Assembly: GCA_035772405.1 (NCBI GenBank)
Contig: JAYKKM010000341.1
Span: 690,001-754,000 of the forward strand
Length of the DNA stretch: 64,000 nt
Direction: 5' to 3'
Source of the DNA: Chrysogorgia sp. JL179-B06
Lineage: Eukaryota > Cnidaria > Anthozoa > Scleralcyonacea > Chrysogorgiidae
Shown: in pieces, positions 57,056-64,000 of the stretch
Layout: each line of letters begins with the position of its first letter
Numbering within the stretch: position 1 is the stretch's first letter
Notes under the pieces: model-generated
Told to the model about the DNA's origin: nothing
Database searches by the model: none
The model's input: only the letters and a program-made list of their open reading frames with translations
Made by a program: the position numbers and the translations under genes

Positions 57056-57826
57056 GCTACCCTTAATAGATTTACAAAGCTGAAACAGACAACGTCTAAC
57101 AATGCAACCTTGGATAAGCTGGATAGTCTTGGACGTGACCATGACATAAAGCTACTAAGTGCAAAGAAAACCATTACTCAGGAAAATCTTATGATGCAAA
57201 TTCTTGCAGATAAGAAAGAGAAAGCTATTGTTCTTCAGCAGTTCCAACAGTAATGTTCTCTTGAGTGTGAAGATACCAGGAAACTTTCTGAGAAGATTGG
57301 CAACCTTCAGAAATCCTCTCATCCTGGCTTTGTTGTTGCATTTGATAACATAGACATCCACCAGAAAAGAAGGAACAGAATTGTGATTTCCACTGGGTAA
57401 ATCACAAAATGGTCGAAAACAGAGTCAGTGGAAACCATCTTGATTCCCAGAAACCGACAGCAAATATTTTAGATGTAAAGAACATTACATTCCTTCCAAA
57501 TGTTGCTGATAATGCAAAGCAGAGGATGGATTATATCATTCTTACATCAAGGATCCTTACAGGTTATTTCCGTGCTCTGGAACCACTAAAAGAAGTCTGT
57601 ATCAAGCATATTTCCCATAAATATGTCAAAGAAATGTCTCAGAAGTCAAAAAAGGTAACAATTTTATTATTGTCCTATGTAATGTATGCAGACATTGTGT
57701 GACTCGTCAATTTTGGCTAGGCAACCATTAATTTCAGTTCATGGCTAAATCCAGCTTAATTGCACCTGCATACTCATGATAAAAGAGTGCTAAAATCTTA
57801 GCCAACAGGATAGCAGAATTCCTTAA

Positions 57827-58157
57827 AGTGCCTATATCACCTGTGGGATCTTTACATATTTATAGTAATTGGAACATTCTAAGAAGATTTGTAATATATC
57901 TTCTCAGGCGAAAATTTCATCTTCATGGACTTTTTTGCAGTTAAAGTTACCGGATATGACATCAAAGGAGGAATTTTTGAAGCAAGAAACAAAAGAAAAC
58001 TGATTTGCAATTCCTCCTTTGATGTCATATCCGGTAACTTTAACTGCAAAAAAGTCCATGAAGATGAAATTTTCGCCTGAGAAGATATAGTACAAATCTT
58101 CTTAGAATGTTCCAATTACTATAAATATGTAAAGATCCCACAAGTGATATAGGCACT
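57827..58157. mobile_element. Foldback MITE with TTAA duplication
   Basis: 331 bases, almost completely self-complementary. It runs AGTGCCTATATCAC to GTGATATAGGCACT, flanked by TTAA at 57823-57826 and 58158-58161, with a central loop near GAATTTTTGAAGCAAG. The mirrored open frames are not genes. TTAA targeting fits Kolobok or piggyBac; the TATCAC near the end resembles the Kolobok terminus at 24102. Confidence 0.85.
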
Positions 58158-58742
58158 TTAATGGTTACCTGGCCCTTGAAACAAAAAGGAACCAAGCTAA
58201 TTTCCCCTTATCACCTGCCATCCTGTCTGTTATTGTTAAGTGCCCAAGCCCTAAAACATTAACATATAAACAATATCTTATAAATAATATGACAATTTCT
58301 CATAAAAACTGTTCTTGGGCATTAATTGTATTATTTTTTTAAGTTTTGCTTGTTAAACAAACTAAAATATTAAAATTAACTATCAAAAATAATATAAATA
58401 TTTTTGTTCTCTTTGTTTTTCTGTTCTGTTTGACCAAGAAAATGGAAATATAATAATATGGTCATATTTAAATGTTTTCTTAACTAGGTGCCTCTTGGGG
58501 TAATCTTTAAAAACGAAAATCGCAATGAAGAAATACTATCGGTGCTACAACAATTTCACACCTACTTGCCCAAAAAGTGGAATAACGATTATGATGGTCA
58601 ACTGTTCGCTGGTGATCAGCTCAGCATTGAAAGAGCTGTAAATATCATAGCTTCTGTAGCAAATGGGCAGACAGCAGAGGAACGACTGGAAGGAATTAAT
58701 CTTCAATTGGGTGACTGGCATGCTGCTGTGAAGTTATTAACA

Positions 58743-59600
58743 GTATGTATCAACAGTATAAATAGTATAGTAGTTTGAGAAATTGCATGCATCTTGGTGT
58801 TAGGTATGATGGTCTGTTTTTTGCTATAAAAGCTTAAGCTGTGTCAGTTATAGGTTGAGAGCATGCACTGATAGCCTGCACTGCAGGCTATTTTAGTTGG
58901 TAATACCTATACTCATGATCAGTATTGATCAATAAGCTTCTCAATCAAAATTATAATGATTTTAATCAATTAACTATCAATTGATTAATCAGTATTGGGC
59001 ATAGTATTCAAGACTGGAGAGAGTCAAACCCAGGCCCCAGGACAGTCACAATTGTGGCCCCCTACTATACCCTTCCAATTTTACCTGAAAAGTACAATGC
59101 TGATGGCTGGCCAAGTTTCGCTGGGCCCATTTTCTGGCCCAGTGGCTGGAAATTTTGCCCCCTCTTCCCCCTTATCGCCGGCTTTGATAGTACTTAATAT
59201 GTCAGCTGTCAGCTGTACTCAATGGGGCACAGTCTAATTAAGCTATATATAAGTAATAACTTAACTTATCTAACCCTAAGTCCCTAATCCAAATTGTCTA
59301 ATCTTTGGGATGGAAAGGGTCACTCATCCCTATTACACTAACAGTCTTTTCTGCTTAATGGAATAGATGTGATTAAGATAAAGAAACAAATCAATATTAG
59401 ATAACTCATTAGAGTATTTATGTGATTATTATTATTATTTTTCATGTGTAAGAGGCTGGCCCGAGCTCTGAACCAATCAGAATGCGAGTAGCAAAATGAT
59501 TGACCAATCAGAGCTCGTTCCAGATTTTATTTCCAGGGGGATGTTCATGTTTTAAGGTGTGGTCACCCTGTATAAAGCGACCAGTAATCAAATCAGGGGG
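58743..59600. other. No gene seen; transition region
   Basis: Non-coding. CCAATCAGA(A/G) occurs twice (about 59474 and 59503) and short GAGCTC-containing inverted repeats occur there. TATAAAG and TATATAAG boxes at 59573 and 59617 precede the A/T-rich gene cluster. Confidence 0.5.
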
Positions 59601-59666
59601 ATATGCACCTGGTCGTATATAAGAGGTTTTTTTTAAGTATTTTTTTATTTTATGTCATGAAACCTG

Positions 59667-59885
59667 GTGTTGTTGTACGACCAGTTTTTTTTAGGAATCA
59701 TCCTTGAGTTTATATTGACCAAAGAGAGGAAGGTCATTCAAGGTGATCGCGTAAAAAAAATTCATGAGATTAAAAAATTTAAAAAACATCTTTATGAACG
59801 ATCATCATACCTCACCCGATGTGATTTATACTTACGTAGGTCATATTGTCCAAGAGAAAAAACTTCATATTATTTTTTATTTTGA
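59667..59885 (+). CDS. Hypothetical small protein, A/T-rich cluster
   Basis: About 70 codons, lysine-rich in the middle (KERKVIQGDRVKKIHEIKKF then KKHLYERSSYLTRCDLYLRR). A TATATAAG box lies about 45 bases upstream. The first in-frame Met may not be the start. No family recognised; it sits in a group of similar short intronless genes. Confidence 0.4.
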   Translation: MLLYDQFFLGIILEFILTKERKVIQGDRVKKIHEIKKFKKHLYERSSYLTRCDLYLRRSYCPREKTSYYFLF

Positions 59886-60259
59886 AAAGAGACGTGTTGA
59901 AAAATAAAAAATAATCAAGAACCAAAAAAAATTGGTTTATGAATTAATCATAGAAATTTCCGTCACGGAGCTCTTACCTCAACGCCATCTTATGGCCGAA
60001 TGACTGATATTTCTTAGTTACGGTATTTTAAAAAAATGATGTTCTCAAAAAATTTTAAGATGTAATGTTTGGATTTGAAAAAATGATTGATTTAAAAAAA
60101 TGATTTTAAAAAATGTATTGGATTTTTTGGAAAAAAAGGTGAAAATCTTTTTTTTTTTGAAAAAAACAGTTGAAAAGAGTATAAATAGAAGACTTGTTTG
60201 GAAAGAGTGTTTGATTTTTAAAACCAAATTTCATTGTCAAGAAAGAGTTGAGAAAAAAA

Positions 60260-60472
60260 ATGAAGGATCACATTTTTTTATTTGTGAAAGATGGAACATA
60301 TTTTACAAAAAGAAAAACAGCATTGAATCAAGATGACCCTTTGTTTTGTAGAAATGAAGATTTTTATGGAATTTTAGAGGATGTTGAAATGGTGTTGGTA
60401 AAATGTGAAAAAGTTCCTATATTACGCAGTAAATTTTTTCCCAAACTTCAATATTATAGATTAGCAGATACC
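60260..60472 (+). CDS. Hypothetical protein, cut by a MITE-like insert
   Basis: Starts MKDHIFLFVKDGTYFTKRK and continues with LEDVEMVLVKCEKVPILRSK and FFPKLQYYRLADTKT. It is then interrupted by ACAGTGAATAGTGC, the start of a repeat, which adds a few codons and a stop. The KxxIFxxKDG pattern recurs in the minus-strand gene at 61733-62068 (KGKYIFIKDGS), suggesting distant relationship. No known family. Confidence 0.5.
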
Positions 60473-61547
60473 AAAACAGTGAATAGTGCTTTTCGCGCAA
60501 TCTGATTGGTTCCTCTAGCTCGGGATATCCTGCACTATTCACTGTTTCGCAAAACAAGATGGTGTCATTCGCTTGAACGATTTTCTTTTTACATAATGCA
60601 AGAAATTGGTAAAAGCAGGCAGGTAGAAAACAATTACTGTATGTAGGAACATTATTTAGGAGAATATTTAATATGAAAAACAAGTTTCAAAGAGAGAATA
60701 GAAAGTGCTACGAAAACAAACTCGACTGAACGAACTGACTGTTGCATGTCAGTTTTCGTTCAAATATTTTGAAAGAAAAGTGTTCTTCGAAGTTCATATA
60801 TCGATATTTGCCTTTATATAGTTTGAGACAATTTGAATTGCCTTTCATATAGAATTTAATAACATTTACAAACATTAAAAATCATTTCGGTTGATACAAC
60901 AAAACCAAGCAAAACGTAAATAATTAGTACGGTTTCGGCCATAAAGATTACCGCGATACACTGCCCAAGAAACTGGCGAGTAATGAACTGAATACTAAAC
61001 AAATGACCTGGAAAACATACTACCGATTTTATAACAGTAAACACCCACAGAAATCTTTATAAATTAAGGGAAATTCAACGACTAAACACATGAAACATTG
61101 TCATTGCACTGACCGAAATAAAAACGCTTTGAAAAGAACAATTACTGTCGTTTACTCACCCAGAATTCATTAAGTTATCGTTTGTCCTCAGGTTTTCCCA
61201 TGTACAGTATTAAAATATTTCCTTTGAGTTAAAATCTCGAAAGGTTTTCACTTTTCAAAACGACCGGCTGCTGTCAGCTTGTCAAAACTGATAAACAACT
61301 CCAAATATGGAAAGGCAAACTCCAAATATGGAAAGTCATATGGAAAGGGTTTCGCACCAATTCCTGGCTAAATTATAATGAAACTAACCGAAATTTACTT
61401 ATTTTTTATCAATTTGTTTTGGTATATGCTAAAACAATTATTCACCTCAGTGTCAGTGAATAGTGGTTGGATATTTACCTCGACGCTTCGCGTCTCGGTA
61501 AATATCCACCACTATTCACTTCCACTTCGGTGAATAATTGTTAACTA
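60473..61547. mobile_element. MITE-like insertion with palindromic ends
   Basis: The left edge is a hairpin (ACAGTGAATAGTGC...GCACTATTCACTGTTT within 75 bases, containing CAATCTGATTGG). The right edge is a longer palindrome from AACAATTATTCACC to GGTGAATAATTGTT around GACGCTTCGCGTC. No coding sequence. This type of palindrome is common in anthozoan genomes as I recall, which places the A/T-rich cluster inside an animal chromosome. Confidence 0.55.
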
Positions 61548-61732
61548 TTATTCCTATGTGAATTACCTGTGGATGGTCGCCAGTACGTATATACCTATTC
61601 GCAACTAGATCAATCAGACAATATTGGAAAATTTGTTAAAACCATAACAGAGTGTTATATATATAATTGATGTTTTTCTAAAATAAAAAAGTGTTTTTTA
61701 TTTCAAATCGTATTTTTTACATTTCAATATTT

Positions 61733-62068
61733 TTACAAAGAGATAAACAATTCTTTCCCTCTATCACTGATTCTCTTTCGAGAAGGGATTACTAAAGGAT
61801 CAGCTAATTCTACACTACCATCTTTAATAAATATATATTTTCCTTTCAATGTTGGTAAGAGGTCATATATACTCATTGTTCCAGGCATAAACAGTTTGAA
61901 ATGTTTACGCTCTTTATGATCCGTCAGATATAAATAATATCCACATAAAATAATTGGTGGATACACCAGTTCGTATTTTACTAATTGTATGGGTTCATCA
62001 TGATAATAAGATTCGAGATATTCTTGCGATTCACCTTCTCCAAAATCAATGTGTGATCGCAGCCACAT
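61733..62068 (-). CDS. Hypothetical protein, A/T-rich cluster
   Basis: A frame of 111 residues beginning MWLRSHIDFGEGESQEYLES, then YELVYPPIILCGYYLYLTDH, then LLPTLKGKYIFIKDGSVELA. Intronless. It diverges from the plus-strand gene starting at 62210 across about 140 bases of A/T-rich DNA. A hydrophobic IILCGYYLYL stretch is too short to call a membrane segment. No known family. Confidence 0.5.
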   Translation of the reverse strand: MWLRSHIDFGEGESQEYLESYYHDEPIQLVKYELVYPPIILCGYYLYLTDHKERKHFKLFMPGTMSIYDLLPTLKGKYIFIKDGSVELADPLVIPSRKRISDRGKELFISL

Positions 62069-62209
62069 GATTATTCAATGAAAAAAAAAATAGTTTCTTA
62101 AGCTTATTTATATGAATGTTTTTTGGGAAAATTTTTTTTCATTTGTAAAAAAATTAGGGTATAAAACTGATATCATAGGGGAAAAAAATGTACAGTTATT
62201 TTATTGAAG

Positions 62210-62650
62210 ATGAGTTATGCACCACCGCGAAAGATTTGGTCATTTGAAATGCGTAACCCAGAATATGCTGAAAAATTGATAGAGGCAGTAAAATTAATTC
62301 ATACTCCACGGAATTGGCTTAAATTAAATGAAATATCGTTTTTTGAATGTAGTCGTGAAATTGTAAAAGATAAAGAAATCGGGTATCTTCAAGGGGTTGT
62401 TTATCTCAAAGAAGCAAGAGCTGATATTTTTGATTGGCTTCCATATGGGGATGGAATCATTCGTTCTTTTCCTGATGATTTCTACCATCGTAAAGGTAGA
62501 ATATATGATCCGTCCACGTTATTTCGATATGGAAATCGTCAGGGTAAAATGGGAAAAATATGGAATGAAGAAAGAGCCCGTAAATTAGCTGATTATAAGA
62601 ACAAGAATCGAAAAAAAAAAAAAAAGGAAAAAAGAAAAAAACTGTTATAA
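62210..62650 (+). CDS. Hypothetical protein, A/T-rich cluster
   Basis: Starting at the ATG of MSYAPPRKIWSFEMRNPEYA, it continues NEISFFECSREIVKDKEIGY, LQGVVYLKEARADIFDWLP and YGDGIIRSFPDDFYHRKGR, and ends in a lysine run (RKKKKKEKRKK). GYLQGVVYLKEA faintly recalls the HLQG strand of small replication-initiator proteins; the other expected motifs are not evident, so I do not assign it. It runs convergently into the next gene. Confidence 0.5.
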   Translation: MSYAPPRKIWSFEMRNPEYAEKLIEAVKLIHTPRNWLKLNEISFFECSREIVKDKEIGYLQGVVYLKEARADIFDWLPYGDGIIRSFPDDFYHRKGRIYDPSTLFRYGNRQGKMGKIWNEERARKLADYKNKNRKKKKKEKRKKLL

Positions 62651-63090
62651 AAATTTTTTAGAGTAAAGAAAGAATCCATGTAAAAAAAAAATGATTCACA
62701 TGAAATGTTTTTTATTATAAAAAAATAAAAATTATCAAGAGAAAAAATTAATATGTCCTCGACAGTTTTTTTTAACTTAATATTTTTATGCAAAAGACGA
62801 TAAATATCTTCTTTCTGCGATAATATTTTTATTGTTCTTCCAGATTCTCCATAATTGAGAATTATTAGGGTTACTTCATGGGGTTGTTGTTCCTTGCCAT
62901 AGTTTTTTAATATTTTACATTTGTCTGTATTACATATTGTAACAGGTTTGCAATCCTCTACAAAATATATATATTCAGGATAATCTATTTGAAGATATTT
63001 ACATGAAAAATAGCGTTGTAAAGTATTTGTGGTTTTATCCAAAAAGGTTATACTATTAACACAATGACTATAATAAAGTAATATGGACAT
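62593..63090 (-). CDS. Tandem small-protein family, copy 1
   Basis: Starts MSILLYYSHCVNSITFLDK. Family signature: LQRYFSCKYLQIDYPEYIYF then VEDCKPVTIC, later ESGRTIKILSQKEDIYRLLH. Aligns with copies 2 and 3 through F-S-x-x-Y/F-LQ-x-x-Y/FP-x-Y-x-Y-x-V/I, a Cys pair and a final x-IHRL-x-K-x-I-x-L. The carboxy-terminal 40 residues are Phe-rich and overlap the convergent gene; the true end may be earlier. Unknown function. Confidence 0.55.
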   Translation of the reverse strand: MSILLYYSHCVNSITFLDKTTNTLQRYFSCKYLQIDYPEYIYFVEDCKPVTICNTDKCKILKNYGKEQQPHEVTLIILNYGESGRTIKILSQKEDIYRLLHKNIKLKKTVEDILIFSLDNFYFFIIKNISCESFFFYMDSFFTLKNFYNSFFLFSFFFFFRFLFL

Positions 63091-63198
63091 TTTTTATTCA
63101 CAGTAATGATACAGTTTTTTTATTTTAAACACCTTATATATATTTTTTTTGGAACCAAAATTGATATAGTGATTTTTTACGTTTTTTTTAAAAATGAT

Positions 63199-63549
63199 TC
63201 AATTGTGAGAAGTAACGCAACAGGGTATTATTGATGAAGATTTACATTTCATAAGCATAATCTTTTTAGACAAACGATGAATAGCATTATGTTCAATAAG
63301 TGTTTTTATGGATATTCCAGATCCTCCTGTAATAACTCTCAGGGTTGGTTGATAGACTTGGTTGGGGTTCTGAATTTCTATTTGAACACATTTATCACAT
63401 TTTGTAGCAGGTTTGCAATCCTCTATCAAATACGTATAGTCAGGATAGTTTTTTTGAAGAAATTCACTTGAAAAAAAGCGAGTAAGAGCATCGTCGTAAT
63501 ATCTTGTACCTTTATATTCCATACAAAAATAAAATAAATGTGATGACAT
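63199..63549 (-). CDS. Tandem small-protein family, copy 2
   Basis: 116 residues: MSSHLFYFCMEYKGTRYYDD, RFFSSEFLQKNYPDYTYLIE, DCKPATKCDKCVQIEI, LRVITGGSGISIKTLIEHNA then IHRLSKKIMLMKCK. CDKC resembles a metal-binding CxxC. It shares the FLQ-x-x-YP-x-YTYLIEDCKPAT core with copy 1 and is spaced about 110 bases from it, head to tail. Confidence 0.6.
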   Translation of the reverse strand: MSSHLFYFCMEYKGTRYYDDALTRFFSSEFLQKNYPDYTYLIEDCKPATKCDKCVQIEIQNPNQVYQPTLRVITGGSGISIKTLIEHNAIHRLSKKIMLMKCKSSSIIPCCVTSHN

Positions 63550-63680
63550 ATTTTTTTTCTCTTTTATTATCAGAAAAATATAGGATTAAATGAAGTGTTG
63601 ACCCTTAATATATATTGGTTTTTTTGAAAAACAAAAAAAAACAGACGAGTTTTTTTTGTTAAAAAAATTTTTTTATTACT

Positions 63681-64000
63681 TTATTTTTTACATGTTTCAA
63701 CATTAATGAGATTTTTAGAATCTAGTATTAGTTTAATTTCTTTGTGTAAAAGATGAGAAGCATCATAGTCAATAATAGTGTTTATTAATATTCCCAGATA
63801 TGGACCGTCATCATTTTCTAAACCAATAACATCCAGGGTTAGATAATAACATTGAGGAGGTGTTGAATTTATTTCACAAATACATTTACAAAATTTTGCA
63901 TCAAGGCATTTCTGTATTACATAAGTATAGTTTGGAAATTGTTCTTGTAGAAAACGACTTGGAAAAAAGTCATCTTCATCATCAAAGTATTCATCAAATT
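63681..64000 (-). CDS. Tandem small-protein family, copy 3 (runs off window)
   Basis: Open to the window edge. The visible part reads FPSRFLQEQFPNYTYVIQKC, FCKCICEINSTPPQCYYLTL, ILINTIIDYDASHLLHKEIK. It shares FLQ-x-x-FP-x-YTYVI and the closing SHLLHKEIKLIL with the other copies. More divergent than copies 1 and 2 are from each other. The start lies beyond 64000. Confidence 0.55.
   Translation of the reverse strand, partial: FDEYFDDEDDFFPSRFLQEQFPNYTYVIQKCLDAKFCKCICEINSTPPQCYYLTLDVIGLENDDGPYLGILINTIIDYDASHLLHKEIKLILDSKNLINVETCKK

Larger units (their letters stand above)
55463..58742 (+). pseudogene. DUF6589-like gene, three exons, decayed
   Basis: Exon 1 (55463-56473) starts MNETPKKYIGSPTSFICSRE and contains VCKKGCYSALIKLDN, VRKVLDSEYESLGKALFYG and LLKQRNRQMSATASVMGILM. 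Exon 2 (57056-57654) reads EATLNRFTKLKQT, a TAA at 57251-57253, FVVAFDNIDIHQKRR, a one-base frameshift near 57375, CDFHWVNHKMVENR and LEPLKEVCIKH. Exon 3 (58488-58742) has VPLGVIFKNENRNEEI, FAGDQLSIERAVNIIA and LQLGDWHAAVKLL. The GDQL-x-ER and GDWHA motifs are the ones I associate with DUF6589, an abundant cnidarian family of unknown function. The usual further exons are not found. The true start is the ATG at 55463. Confidence 0.6.

Noticed and set aside
57879..58115. Two overlapping small ORFs on opposite strands at 57.9-58.1 kb
   Set aside because: They are the same hairpin arm read twice in the TTAA MITE.
62210..62650. Replication-initiator (HUH Rep) assignment for the A/T-rich block gene
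   Set aside because: Only a GYLQGVVYL stretch is suggestive; the HUH and tyrosine motifs and a helicase domain are not visible.

Overview
This window is eukaryotic, most likely an anthozoan cnidarian. The genes have spliceosomal introns with clear GT/AG borders. The short palindromic repeats read AACAATTATTCACC and GTGAATAATTGTT. The protein families seen (THAP/YqaJ transposon, Kolobok, IS3EU-type integrase, BEL/Pao, a DUF6589-like gene) recur in cnidarian genomes. Assignment to Cnidaria is inference; no rRNA or clear single-copy host gene is present.

Nearly everything from 1 to about 53 kb is one nested stack of mobile elements, and most insertion events can be read from target-site duplications (TSDs) or from an empty copy elsewhere in the window. 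(1) A BEL/Pao LTR retrotransposon (LTRs 201-355 plus 6238-6340, and 52639-52893) is the outer shell. (2) A Mutator-like foldback element, 356-6228, sits in its 5' LTR with the 9-bp TSD GTGAGAGCG; it contains an inverted copy of itself (1417-4740, TSD TCTCAGAGC), which holds a third element (2906-3757, TSD GGAACCAAT). (3) Its gag is split by a very large palindrome, 6497-47442. With later insertions removed, this is an inverted dimer with arms of about 5.1-6.0 kb around a 63-bp spacer at 35950-36012. It carries two mirror copies of a zinc-finger ORF and of a tail resembling protein-primed DNA polymerase B (Polinton/adintovirus type). (4) A tyrosine-recombinase-type retrotransposon, 11269-34767, with split direct repeats and no TSD, sits in the left arm. 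(5) An ISL2EU-type transposon, 37691-44057, with an AT dinucleotide TSD sits in the right arm; the mirrored left arm holds the empty site.

Inside the retrotransposon are a 3-kb satellite of 39-bp units where the recombinase gene would be expected, decayed RT/RNase H, an IS3EU-type transposon (16022-21538, TSD TAAATC) encoding an intact integrase-like transposase and a convergent HECT-domain gene broken by one stop, a 273-bp direct duplication, a decayed Kolobok (24102-30555, TSD TTAA), and a 1.6-kb inverted-repeat element.

From 47.4 to 52.9 kb the BEL gag-pol resumes: decayed gag, a protease lacking its active site, RT split by a stop, RNase H, integrase and DUF5641. After LINE fragments (52.9-54.7 kb) comes a divergent promoter at 55.4 kb and a decayed intron-bearing DUF6589-like gene (55.5-58.7 kb) containing a TTAA foldback MITE. 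The last 4.4 kb (59.6-64 kb) differs sharply: A/T-rich, short intronless genes on both strands, and three tandem copies of a small protein family I do not recognise, with one gene cut by a MITE-like insert. It looks like an integrated viral or plasmid-like fragment.
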